Source: JAFDZV01 sp966128725 (GTDB taxonomy: Bacteria > Bacteroidota > Ignavibacteria > OLB7). Taken from it: DNA of 36,655 nucleotides. This document shows, one piece after another, positions 1 through 7,147 of the stretch. Position 1 is the stretch's first letter; each line of letters starts with the position of its first letter. The notes beneath the pieces are model-generated. The model searched no databases. It was given only the letters and a program-made list of their open reading frames with translations, and was not told the DNA's origin. The stretch lies in assembly GCA_966128725.1 (NCBI GenBank), contig CBHYLN010000041.1:1-36655 (forward strand), given 5' to 3'. The position numbers and the translations under genes were made by a program.

Positions 1-243
1 CGGCAGATCGTTGTTGCGGCGGGCGCCGATGATGCCGACACCGCACGTCTGCTGCGCCAGGTGCATGCCCGGTATCGTCCGGGAACGGCATTGCTGATGG
101 TCCCGTTCGGTGGCCCCGACGCGTGGTTGGCCGAACGGATCCCGACGATTGCGGAGATGGGGCCGATCGATGGCCGTGCCGCAGCGTATGTCTGCGAGAA
201 CTTTGTCTGCCAGCGTCCGGTGACCAACCTTGCCGACGCCTGA
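1..243 (+). CDS. YyaL/DUF255-type thioredoxin-domain protein, C-terminal end (partial)
   Basis: Reading frame 1 is open from the first base to a TGA at 241, so only the last 80 residues are in the window. The end, with AYVCENFVCQRPVTNLADA, is the typical tail of the YyaL/SPATA20 family: an N-terminal thioredoxin-like domain followed by a six-hairpin glycosidase-like domain. The two-cysteine ending CENFxCQxPVT is characteristic of that family. The molecular role of these proteins is not settled. The assignment rests on the tail alone because the thioredoxin domain lies outside the window. Confidence 0.75.
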   Translation, partial: RQIVVAAGADDADTARLLRQVHARYRPGTALLMVPFGGPDAWLAERIPTIAEMGPIDGRAAAYVCENFVCQRPVTNLADA

Positions 244-294
244 GACCTCAAAAATCCGTGTCTATACGTTCGTGTGTGTGTGGAGATACCCCTG

Positions 295-756
295 ATGATG
301 CGAGCTGGCATAGTCGTAACCGCTGTTCTTCTTGCGATCCTGACGTTCACCGCCGGTACCGTGCCCAAGCGGGCAAAGCGTTCGGCCAGGCAGATTCGGC
401 AGGTCGATACGGCGGCAATGGTGGTGGTGGATAGCGCTCATCTGCGTACCGGCCTGGCCGTTCAGGTTCGGAAGCGGCCGGTGGAGCCCATCGGGGCGGA
501 GGGGGACTCGGTGCATTGGGCGCCGCTGAAAGGGGCGGTGATCGTTGTGGAGGATCGCGACAATCATCAACTGGGCAAGGTGCGAAGCGGTGACAACGGC
601 ATGATCTACCTGCAGCTTCGCGAGGGGACCCATGTTCTACGGCCCCAGGCGTTCCCGGGGGCCATGTTCCCACATCCGCTGGAGTCACGGCGTGTATACG
701 TAACCAGCGGCCAGGTGGTGCAGGTTGTCATCGAGTACGATACCGGGGTGCGCTGA
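295..756 (+). CDS. small secreted protein with carboxypeptidase-regulatory-like fold (hypothetical)
   Basis: The protein has 153 residues. I chose the ATG at 295 because GGAG lies 9 bases upstream; a GTG at 274 would add seven residues ahead of the signal peptide. The N-terminus MMRAGIVVTAVLLAILTFTAG looks like a Sec signal peptide. The C-terminal half (LKGAVIVVEDRDNHQLG..., ending in alternating hydrophobic strands) resembles a carboxypeptidase-regulatory-like or SpaA-like beta-sandwich: a value, a 'G' turn, then a 'V.V..G' strand. No catalytic motif is visible. TACGTTCG at 265-272 is one mismatch from the Bacteroidota -7 box TAnnTTTG and could be its promoter. Function is unknown. Confidence 0.6.
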   Translation: MMRAGIVVTAVLLAILTFTAGTVPKRAKRSARQIRQVDTAAMVVVDSAHLRTGLAVQVRKRPVEPIGAEGDSVHWAPLKGAVIVVEDRDNHQLGKVRSGDNGMIYLQLREGTHVLRPQAFPGAMFPHPLESRRVYVTSGQVVQVVIEYDTGVR

Positions 757-946
757 CGTTTCCCGGGTTTGGCGCAATCGTGTATGTTGCGACGGTGTTG
801 AAAGCGTTGGGCTACATAACCGGCAATCGGCCATTGATTTCATGCGCGGCACATTGGCTGATGGGATCGTGCCTGTTGTGCCGGAGCGCCAGATACCACG
901 CCAGGGAGATAACCGTGGCGGCTTATGATCACGACCTTGCCATTCG

Positions 947-1792
947 ATGACCAACCATGTATCGCCCAATGGCGAGATGCCGGCGGCCAATGATGCGTTG
1001 GCGCCCAATGATGCCTCCACTGGCGTGCGCCTTCCGCTAAGCGTTTGCTTTGTTGCGCATAACGAGGCTGAGCTGATCGGCACGGCTGTTGCGGCGGCGT
1101 TGGCATGGGCGGCCGAGGTGATCGTGCTGGATTGCGAAAGCACCGACGGCACCGCCGATGTTGCTCGCAAGGCCGGAGCGGAGGTTCATCACCATCCGAA
1201 CATACTTCCAGAGGTGAGCAAGAACGATTGTTTTGCGCTTGCCCGGCAGCCCTGGGTGTTGAGCCTTGATCCCGACGAGGAGATTCCCGTGCCGCTTCGT
1301 GAGGAGATCGCGGCCGTAATCCTGCGCGATCCGCCCGAGGCCGCCTTTCAGATGCCGCGGCGAAATTTTTACTTTGGCAAGCCCTTGATGCACGGCGGCC
1401 AGTACCCCAATCGGCAATTGCGGTTGTTCCGGCGCGGTGCTGGCCGATTCCCGGGGCGCGGCCCACACGAGCGCATGGAAATTGCCGGTACGGTTGGCCA
1501 GCTTCAAAACGCCATGGATCACCATCCGTATCCTACGCTGGAGATCTGGCTGCGAAAGCTGGAGTTCTATACCCAGTTGGGCGTTGAGCAGTTGCAGGCC
1601 AGGAACGTGCCGATTGATCGCCGATCGATTCGGCATCATATGGTAACCCGGCCGATGCGGCGCTGGTTGGAACGCCTGCTGTTGAAGCGCGGTATCCGTG
1701 ATGGCGTTCCCGGCGTGTTCGCCGCGAGCGCTGATCTGATTACCAACCTGATCAGCTTCTTGAAGTACTGGATGGCGCGCGGGAAACCGTGA
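947..1792 (+). CDS. family 2 glycosyltransferase, WaaE/KdtX-like (LPS core type)
   Basis: This 281-residue inverting GT-A glycosyltransferase probably adds a sugar to lipopolysaccharide core or a related envelope glycan at the inner face of the cytoplasmic membrane. The nucleotide-binding start LSVCFVAHNEAELI is at about residues 31-44 and the first acidic motif (LDCESTDGTAD) at about 61-71. The DxD-equivalent LSLDPDEEI is at about 106-113, and the acceptor-side block YPNRQLRLFRR at about 153-163, followed by GPHERM. This last block is typical of the WaaE/LgtF group (beta-1,4-glucosyltransferases). The first 28 residues are a low-complexity leader, so the true start could be an internal codon. 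The next gene follows closely on the same strand. The exact sugar and acceptor cannot be read from sequence. Confidence 0.85.
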   Translation: MTNHVSPNGEMPAANDALAPNDASTGVRLPLSVCFVAHNEAELIGTAVAAALAWAAEVIVLDCESTDGTADVARKAGAEVHHHPNILPEVSKNDCFALARQPWVLSLDPDEEIPVPLREEIAAVILRDPPEAAFQMPRRNFYFGKPLMHGGQYPNRQLRLFRRGAGRFPGRGPHERMEIAGTVGQLQNAMDHHPYPTLEIWLRKLEFYTQLGVEQLQARNVPIDRRSIRHHMVTRPMRRWLERLLLKRGIRDGVPGVFAASADLITNLISFLKYWMARGKP

Positions 1793-1881
1793 TGCCTCGG
1801 TTGAAAAATGTCACCATGTGCGCAGGGGAGTTGTTTCCCCGCGACATACAGCAATCAATTCACCATAAGCAGTTCGTTGAT

Positions 1882-2274
1882 ATGGATACTCCGTCCGAGA
1901 AAAGCACAATGATGTTCGCCGGTCTGGTAAGCATGTTCAGTGCCCAGGCCATGATGGCAATGGGCAAGATTCACAACCCGATGACCGGCAAAACGGAACG
2001 CAATCTGCAGGCCGCGCAGGTCATGATCGACATGCTCGAAATGTTCGAGGAGCGCACGCGCCTTAGCCGCACCGATGACGAAACCAAGATGATCACCGCG
2101 GCGCTGAGCGACGCACGCCTGAACTACGTGTACGAAATCAACAGCGAGAAACAATCGGCCTCGCAGCCATCCGATTCCGCAGCGGCGGCTGAAATCAATG
2201 CCGAACCGGTATCCGACGAAGTCGGCTCCGCGAACGATGTTCCCGAGTCGCCGGTTGCCGGGGATGCCGAATAG
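1882..2274 (+). CDS. DUF1844 family protein
   Basis: The protein has 130 residues. The frame is open from 1789, overlapping the glycosyltransferase end, but conservation-like sequence begins at MDTPSEKSTMMFAGLVSMFS, so I chose the ATG at 1882. The core (FAGLVSMFSAQAMMAMGKI, then TGKTERNLQAAQVMIDMLEMFEERT) matches DUF1844: an amphipathic helix rich in Met and Ala, then a helix containing the N-x-x-A-x-x-x-I-D-x-L-x-x-L pattern. The C-terminal 40 residues are acidic and low-complexity. It is a small cytosolic protein of unknown role that often sits among housekeeping genes, here just before nadK. There is no clear Shine-Dalgarno sequence. Confidence 0.75.
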   Translation: MDTPSEKSTMMFAGLVSMFSAQAMMAMGKIHNPMTGKTERNLQAAQVMIDMLEMFEERTRLSRTDDETKMITAALSDARLNYVYEINSEKQSASQPSDSAAAAEINAEPVSDEVGSANDVPESPVAGDAE

Positions 2275-2343
2275 TGCGCCGGACGGCGGTGTGTTACCTG
2301 CCTGACGGCGCATGACGACGTTCCTGAACCTTCATCGAAACCA

Positions 2344-3240
2344 ATGCCAACCCAACAGATGCTTGTAGGTATCATCGGCAACGCAACCAAGCCCGATACG
2401 CTTTCGGCTGTACGTACGCTTGCCGCAATCCTTGCCGAGCGCGAGATCCCGTTTCTCCTGGATGACTCGCTGTGCAAGGCGTTTGGCGAGCTGTCGGCGT
2501 TGGCCGATGCCGTTCCCGCCGAGGACCTGCGCACCAGGGCCTCGGTGGTGATCGCGTTCGGTGGGGATGGCACGATGCTGGGCGCCAGCCGTCTGCTGGC
2601 GGGCTCGGAAGTGCCGTTGCTGGGCGTCAATCTTGGCAAGCTTGGTTTCCTTGCGGAGTTCTCCGTGGACTCGTTGGCCGCCACCGTGGATGACTACATC
2701 GCCGGGCGATGCCGAATCGTGGAGCGCACCCTGTTGAAGGCCACATTTCCGGATAACCCGGAGTTGGAGCCATTGCTGGGGATGAACGATATCGTGATCG
2801 ACAAGCGTGATGGCTCGCTGATGCTACGTTTGCAGACGCTGATCAACGGCGACTATCTGGGAACGTACAACGCGGACGGGCTGATCCTGGCTACGCCCAC
2901 CGGCTCCACCGCCTATGCGCTCGCGGTTGGGGGCCCGGTGGTTGCGCCCCGTGCGCGTGTTACGGTGATCGCACCGATCGCCCCGCACATGCTTACTGCT
3001 CGCCCGGTGGTTGTGCCCGACGACGCCACCATCACCGTGCGAGCCTCGGCATATCGTTTCGAGGACAGTGTTCGTGTTCTGGCCGATGGCCAGCATGCTC
3101 GAAGCCTGCCGATGGGGGCGTCGGTGACGGTCACACGATATGAGCACACGGCGTACCTTGTGAAAAGAACATCCACGACATATTTTGATGTCCTGAGGGC
3201 AAAACTGCTGTGGGGGATCGAACCCACGCTCAACGTCTAG
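2344..3240 (+). CDS. nadK: NAD kinase
   Basis: This 298-residue protein makes NADP from NAD and ATP (or polyphosphate) in the cytosol. The diagnostic GGDGT motif is at residues 73-77 inside VIAFGGDGTMLGASR. It is followed by GVNLGKLGFLAE (about 94-105), MNDIVI (about 147-152), the NADG motif (about 176-179) and TPTGSTAYALAVGGPVV (about 184-200). These are the substrate-binding signatures of the family in the right order. Length is normal for bacterial NadK. It lies in a run of same-strand genes. pncA, another NAD-cycle enzyme, lies 2 kb downstream but is not co-transcribed. Confidence 0.97.
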   Translation: MPTQQMLVGIIGNATKPDTLSAVRTLAAILAEREIPFLLDDSLCKAFGELSALADAVPAEDLRTRASVVIAFGGDGTMLGASRLLAGSEVPLLGVNLGKLGFLAEFSVDSLAATVDDYIAGRCRIVERTLLKATFPDNPELEPLLGMNDIVIDKRDGSLMLRLQTLINGDYLGTYNADGLILATPTGSTAYALAVGGPVVAPRARVTVIAPIAPHMLTARPVVVPDDATITVRASAYRFEDSVRVLADGQHARSLPMGASVTVTRYEHTAYLVKRTSTTYFDVLRAKLLWGIEPTLNV

Positions 3241-3286
3241 TGAACAATTGCTTCGAACGGCGAAGCATAAGGAGACGATCGGAATC

Positions 3287-3829
3287 ATGCGCACTATGAT
3301 CACCTTGGCGCTGTGCGCGCTGGCTCTTGTATTCGTGGCGTGCGATGACTCGCCAACGACCACTTCCACCGCCGGGCTTGGCCATACAACGGTGGAGCAG
3401 ATGCTTACCAACGCGGGATATCGCGCATGGTACGATCCAGGGTATAGCGCGTATCCGGATGCCGCTCAGAAGGCCAAGTTCGACAGCTCGGTGGCCGTTA
3501 TCCGCAGCGCGTTCCAGCCGGGCGTGCACAAGGTTGTGATGGCGATCAAGCCGAACTGTGGCTGCCAGACCACGCAGCTGTGGATGCCGCGCGTAATGAA
3601 GGCCCTGGACGAGGCCGGCGTTCCTCATACCAGTGTTGAGGTGTTCATTACCGACGCACGGTTGAATGGCGTTGATACGCTTGAGAACGCGTACAGCTAC
3701 GACATCAAGACCGCGCCGATCTTCCTGGTTGTGAAGAACAATTCGGTGGTGGCCTCGATCGACCCGATCGAACTGGCCGCCGACCGTTCGATCGAGCAGG
3801 ATATGGCCGCAGGCTTCGCCAAGCCATAA
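3287..3829 (+). CDS. lipoprotein with thioredoxin-like fold and CGC motif
   Basis: The protein has 180 residues. I chose the ATG at 3287, 12 bases after a GGAGA at 3271, because it places a signal peptide (MRTMITLALCALALVFVA) directly before Cys19, a plausible lipobox. The mature part contains VVMAIKPNCGCQTTQLWMPR with Cys91 and Cys93 in a C-G-C arrangement at the start of a helix, and later KTAPIFLVVKNNSVV, which has the position and shape of a thioredoxin cis-proline strand. It is probably a membrane-anchored thiol-disulfide or metal-handling protein facing the periplasm. CxC in place of CxxC is unusual for oxidoreductases and is seen in some thiol-reductant or metal-binding variants. A terminator follows at 3871. 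Confidence 0.7.
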   Translation: MRTMITLALCALALVFVACDDSPTTTSTAGLGHTTVEQMLTNAGYRAWYDPGYSAYPDAAQKAKFDSSVAVIRSAFQPGVHKVVMAIKPNCGCQTTQLWMPRVMKALDEAGVPHTSVEVFITDARLNGVDTLENAYSYDIKTAPIFLVVKNNSVVASIDPIELAADRSIEQDMAAGFAKP

Positions 3830-3870
3830 GCCATTGCGGTTGGCCACAGCAGGTAGCCCCACATGTATGC

Positions 3871-3905
3871 AAAGGATCGTTCACTGACGTGAGCGGTCCT
3901 TTTTC
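3871..3905 (+). terminator. intrinsic terminator after the thioredoxin-like lipoprotein
   Basis: A 13-base-pair stem (AAAGGATCGTTCA with TGAGCGGTCCTTT, two G-U pairs on RNA) with a short CTGACG-type loop runs into five Ts at 3899-3904. It sits about 40 bases after the stop codon and ends the rightward gene run before the convergent ispD. Confidence 0.85.
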
Positions 3906-4012
3906 GTATATGGCCGTCTATTGATACAGGCGTGGTGGCCGGCGTTGACCCGGCTTCCCGGGTGGTGCGGTTGTTGCGGCGCCTGTCACGCTGTACGTAG
4001 TTCCCCAGCCTT

Positions 4013-4699
4013 CTAGGTCCCCGCGTTCAGGCGGCGCAGATACCGCTCGGCGCGCTCGAAATCCTCTGGAAGCGTGATCTTGATGTTTTCGGGGTCGCCC
4101 TCCACCACGTGGACGGTTGCGCCGGCCGCTTCCACCAGCGAGGCATCATCCGTACCAAGCGTGCGGTTCTCGTGGGCAAGTGCGTAAGCGGTGCGCAGCA
4201 GCTCGGTGCGGAAGCCCTGCGGCGTTTGTGCCGCTCGCAGATCGGCGCGCGGTATGGTTTCCAGCACGCGTCCGTCGGCGCCAACGCGCTTCACCGTTTC
4301 GTTGATTGCCACGCCGGGAATCGCTGCGCCATGGGCCGCGGCCGCGGCAACAACACGATCGATCAGCCGGCGCGATACACATGGCCGGGCGGCATCGTGT
4401 ACCAGCACCAGCGGGCTTCCATCGCCGATTTCCTGCAGTGCATTCGCGATCGAATGCTGGCGCTCCGATCCGCCTGGAACAAATCGCACGCCCGCGACTC
4501 CCTCGGCCGCGCGATATGCCGCGGTCGCCCATTCGGAATCGATGGCGACCACGATCTCCGAACACGCCGGCACCGCCGCGAACGCGCGTAATGTGTGGGC
4601 CAGAACCGATGCGCCGATCAGCTCCACGTACTGCTTGGGGATCGATTGCCCGCTGCGCGAGCCGCTACCCGCTGAAGGAATCACCAGTGCGAATTTCAT
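4013..4699 (-). CDS. ispD: 2-C-methyl-D-erythritol 4-phosphate cytidylyltransferase
   Basis: This 228-residue enzyme makes CDP-methylerythritol from MEP and CTP in the cytosolic non-mevalonate isoprenoid pathway. It has the family signature ALVIPSAGSGSRSGQSIPKQY (about residues 4-24, with Arg15 and Lys22 contacting CTP), HDAARP at 101-106, a Lys in ETVKRV, and TPQGFRTELL followed by LGTDDASLVE. The reading frame continues upstream without a stop for another 200 codons. That part is out of frame with the neighbouring gene and is not conserved, so I start at ATG 4699. The start overlaps the stop of the upstream gene as ATGA, which implies translational coupling. Neither ispF nor another MEP gene is adjacent. 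Confidence 0.95.
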   Translation of the reverse strand: MKFALVIPSAGSGSRSGQSIPKQYVELIGASVLAHTLRAFAAVPACSEIVVAIDSEWATAAYRAAEGVAGVRFVPGGSERQHSIANALQEIGDGSPLVLVHDAARPCVSRRLIDRVVAAAAAHGAAIPGVAINETVKRVGADGRVLETIPRADLRAAQTPQGFRTELLRTAYALAHENRTLGTDDASLVEAAGATVHVVEGDPENIKITLPEDFERAERYLRRLNAGT

Positions 4700-5193
4700 C
4701 GGCCGCCTCCGTTGGCGAATGTGCTCGCGGCGGCCGTGCGCGGCGTTAATGAGCGCGCTATCAGCGTACCCAGCACAACCCCGCCAACCGCCGCGCTCAG
4801 TGTCATGTAGGAACGAAGCTCCAATGCGTCGGCGCCGTGCGCCGAGAAGTTGAGCGCCGAAGCAACCATAAGGGCCATGCCCGCGGCTGCGGCTGCGCCC
4901 GCAACACCCATCGCGGCGGTTACCACAAGGGAACGTTGAAAAAGTTGTGGAGCACGTGCGCGGACAAAAAGCGCGCCCACTAACAGGAGAAGCGCTACCG
5001 GGAGCGCCCCCAGAGCCGAAACCATGAACGCCAGCAGGAGAATGCCCAGAAACGCCTCGAATGCGCCTTCGGCTCCGGCGGCCTTCGGGATCAGCATCAC
5101 CGCGCCGGTGATGCCCGCTGCCAAGGCCGCCGCGAGCAACGAGCCGATAAGCCCGAAGATGCGCGTAACGATGTTTGTCGTGCGAGCTGCCAT
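4696..5193 (-). CDS. small polytopic membrane protein, unknown
   Basis: The protein has 165 residues and starts at ATG 5193 (MAARTTNIVTRIFGLIGSL). It has about four hydrophobic segments: GLIGSLLAAALAAGITGAVM, an Ala/Leu-rich stretch of the FLGILLLAFMVSALGALPVALLLLVGALFV type, MGVAGAAAAAGMALMVASAL, and LSAAVGGVVLGTLIA. It is very rich in Ala and Gly, with no charged motif I recognise. Its last codons overlap the ispD start by four bases (ATGA), so the two are expressed together. An upstream in-frame extension to 5289 is possible but would run into the divergent pncA leader. No function is assigned. Confidence 0.65.
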   Translation of the reverse strand: MAARTTNIVTRIFGLIGSLLAAALAAGITGAVMLIPKAAGAEGAFEAFLGILLLAFMVSALGALPVALLLLVGALFVRARAPQLFQRSLVVTAAMGVAGAAAAAGMALMVASALNFSAHGADALELRSYMTLSAAVGGVVLGTLIARSLTPRTAAASTFANGGGR

Positions 5194-5313
5194 GCCGGAA
5201 TATAGAGGATCGGGTTCGAGAAATCGCTGCGCTCTTGCGTAGATTTGAGCCCGATATCCACATGCGCCATTTGCCGCGCCTGGGAACATACCCGTAGTGC
5301 ACTATCCGCCGTG

Positions 5314-6030
5314 ATGCAGATCCGACCCGACCGCGACGCGCTCATCATTGTCGATCAACAACGTGATTTCCAGCCCGGCGGAGCCCTTGCCGTGGCCGAA
5401 GGCGACACCATCGCCGAGGGGATCGATCGCCTGGCCGCGCGTTTTACCGAAGTGGTGATAACACAGGATCATCATCCTCTTGGGCACGTCTCGTTTGCCA
5501 GTTCATATGTGGGCCGGGCGCCGTTCACAACGGTTACGTTGGGCGATGTTGAACACAATCGGGTAGAGCTTTCCACAAGCGCGGCATTTACGCTGGAGGA
5601 GCTTGCGGCGTATCTTGCCGCGACCCGTGAGCGGACGCAGGCGCTGTGGCCCGATCACTGTGTGGCAGGCACCGATGGCGAAGCCGTCGATCACCGCGTC
5701 TCGCTTGCCCGTGCCACGCACATTGTTCGCAAGGGATATCGCGCCGGCGCCGATAGTTACAGCGCATTCCGCGAGAACGATGGTGCAACCACAGGATTGG
5801 CCGAGTGCCTGGTTGCCAAGGGAATCGAGCGTGTTTTCGTGGTTGGTCTGGCGGGCGATTACTGTGTGCTTGCAACCGCGTGCGACGGCACCGATGCGGG
5901 GCTCGATGTTGTGTATCTGGAAGATCTGACACGTTTTGTTGGCGTGCCTGCCAACTCCCGCGATACAGCCTACGAAAGTCTTGGTCGTGCCGGCGTTGTG
6001 GTGAGCACCAGCGATCAGTTTGGCGCATAG
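5314..6030 (+). CDS. pncA: nicotinamidase (pyrazinamidase family)
   Basis: This 238-residue enzyme hydrolyses nicotinamide to nicotinate for NAD salvage. The catalytic triad is Asp14 (ALIIVDQQRDF), Lys140 (HIVRKGY) and Cys184 (GLAGDYCV). The metal ligands appear as Asp52, His54 and His58 in TQDHHPLGHVSF and His115 in WPDHCVAGT. The DSYSAF block is also present. I chose ATG 5314; the adjoining GTG at 5311 or a start at 5245 are less likely because the conserved core begins at MQIRPDRDALIIVDQQ. It is divergent from the ispD pair. Length is slightly above the usual 190-215 residues because of an insert around residues 76-105. Confidence 0.93.
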   Translation: MQIRPDRDALIIVDQQRDFQPGGALAVAEGDTIAEGIDRLAARFTEVVITQDHHPLGHVSFASSYVGRAPFTTVTLGDVEHNRVELSTSAAFTLEELAAYLAATRERTQALWPDHCVAGTDGEAVDHRVSLARATHIVRKGYRAGADSYSAFRENDGATTGLAECLVAKGIERVFVVGLAGDYCVLATACDGTDAGLDVVYLEDLTRFVGVPANSRDTAYESLGRAGVVVSTSDQFGA

Positions 6031-6061
6031 TGCGCGGCTTTGATTACGATTATTACTCCGG

Positions 6062-7000
6062 TTGCTGAACTTGTTCCCGTTTCATCGAACGTTGACCTCG
6101 TTGCTCGCCGCGGCGGCCCTGGGCCTGCCGCTGTGTGTGCAGCCGCTTGGCGCGCAGGAATTGCCGCCAAGCGCCACGCCGCGCGGTGTGCTGATCGCGT
6201 TCCTTAATGAAACCGCGTCGCCGGCCGAAGGGGTAAATCGCGATGCCTTCGCCAATCGGTTGGCCGGCAATCTGGCGCGAACCGATCCCAACACGTTCAA
6301 GGGCCTGGTTCCGTTTGGCGCGGCAGTGCGCATCGATTCGTTGCCGGAATTGCCGGCCGCTGCCAACGGTGCTCGCCGTGTTGCCGCATACATCACCGTC
6401 AGCGCCGGCGCCGAACGCGAGAACTGGTACCTGTTCTGTGTGGGCGATACGATCTGGCGGCTGGAATCGTTCTGGCGGTTTCCTTCGCCTGGCCAGCGGG
6501 CGCGGATCCGGGCTTCGATCGCGACGCTTGATACATCCACTGCCGCCAATCGCCTTGCGCGCGCCGGGCTGGAACATTCGTTGCTTGCCGATGATAGTCT
6601 GCGCCGGATGTTCCTGCCAAACCGGGCAGATGCCGAGCGATTGGTGGGCACGTTGCGCAGGGGAAGCCGGTGGACCGGGTTCACGCTCAGCGATGTGGAC
6701 TTTGGGCATCTGGAGGAGTACCGCGAGCTTGACGATGATGTTAAGGCCGAGGACCTGATCTTCTACACATCCGATCGCGGTGCTATCGAACGTTTGAAGA
6801 CAAACGCCGGCATGCGCCGGGTGGAGCGCGATCCCCGGTATCCCAATGCCGTATTTCTGCTGCTGGATACCATCGAAGGGGGGGCGTTGGGCTATGTCAA
6901 CGTGCCGGATGTGTCCGGCCTGCCCAGGCTCTCCGACGACGGGTTCATCATGCTGAAGCCTGTTGCGCAAGGATGGTGGCTGTTTAAGCGCGTTCGCTGA
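6062..7000 (+). CDS. secreted protein of unknown function
   Basis: The protein has 312 residues. There is no ATG near the N-terminus, and a TTG at 6062 gives a good Sec signal peptide (LFPFHRTLTSLLAAAALGLPLCVQPLGA, probable cut before QELPP). The mature part is soluble, with no transmembrane segments. It has about two conserved-looking stretches: VAAYITVSAGAERENWYLFCVGDTIWRLESFWRFPS, and LEEYRELDDDVKAEDLIFYTSDRGAIERLK. I recognise no family. It may act in the periplasm or envelope. It is followed by a 147-base gap holding a hairpin, so it is probably not part of the nuo operon. Confidence 0.55.
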   Translation: MLNLFPFHRTLTSLLAAAALGLPLCVQPLGAQELPPSATPRGVLIAFLNETASPAEGVNRDAFANRLAGNLARTDPNTFKGLVPFGAAVRIDSLPELPAAANGARRVAAYITVSAGAERENWYLFCVGDTIWRLESFWRFPSPGQRARIRASIATLDTSTAANRLARAGLEHSLLADDSLRRMFLPNRADAERLVGTLRRGSRWTGFTLSDVDFGHLEEYRELDDDVKAEDLIFYTSDRGAIERLKTNAGMRRVERDPRYPNAVFLLLDTIEGGALGYVNVPDVSGLPRLSDDGFIMLKPVAQGWWLFKRVR

Positions 7001-7040
7001 CCCGGAAAATCCGTATCGATTTCATGGCGGCAGCCAGCTT

Positions 7041-7071
7041 CGCTAATCACGTACTTCGTTGTACTTTAGCG
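7041..7071 (+). other. hairpin in the gap before nuoG
   Basis: CGCTAA at 7041-7046 pairs with TTAGCG at 7066-7071, and inner GTAC (7051) pairs with GTAC (7061). A T-run of only three bases lies inside the 3' arm. It could be a weak terminator for the upstream secreted-protein gene or a structured start of the nuo leader; I cannot tell which. Confidence 0.4.
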
Positions 7072-7112
7072 ATCCTTCGCCGGGCACGGCGAGGCCGCAC
7101 AGTCAATTTCGC

Positions 7113-7133
7113 ATCTCTCTCTATCTCTCTCTC
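7113..7133 (+). repeat. CT-dinucleotide tract in the nuoG leader
   Basis: Two copies of ATCTCTCTCT lie end to end and give a nearly pure pyrimidine run ending 14 bases before the nuoG ATG. Only a weak AGAAG purine patch lies between. Such a tract may slip during replication or bind ribosomal protein S1. Confidence 0.7.
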
Positions 7134-7147
7134 GACTCCAGAAGACT

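Noticed and set aside
4013..5302. A 429-codon open frame that would fuse upstream sequence to ispD
   Set aside because: The first 200 codons are Arg/Ser/Gly-rich noise in a different frame from the membrane-protein gene, and ispD has its own coupled ATGA start.
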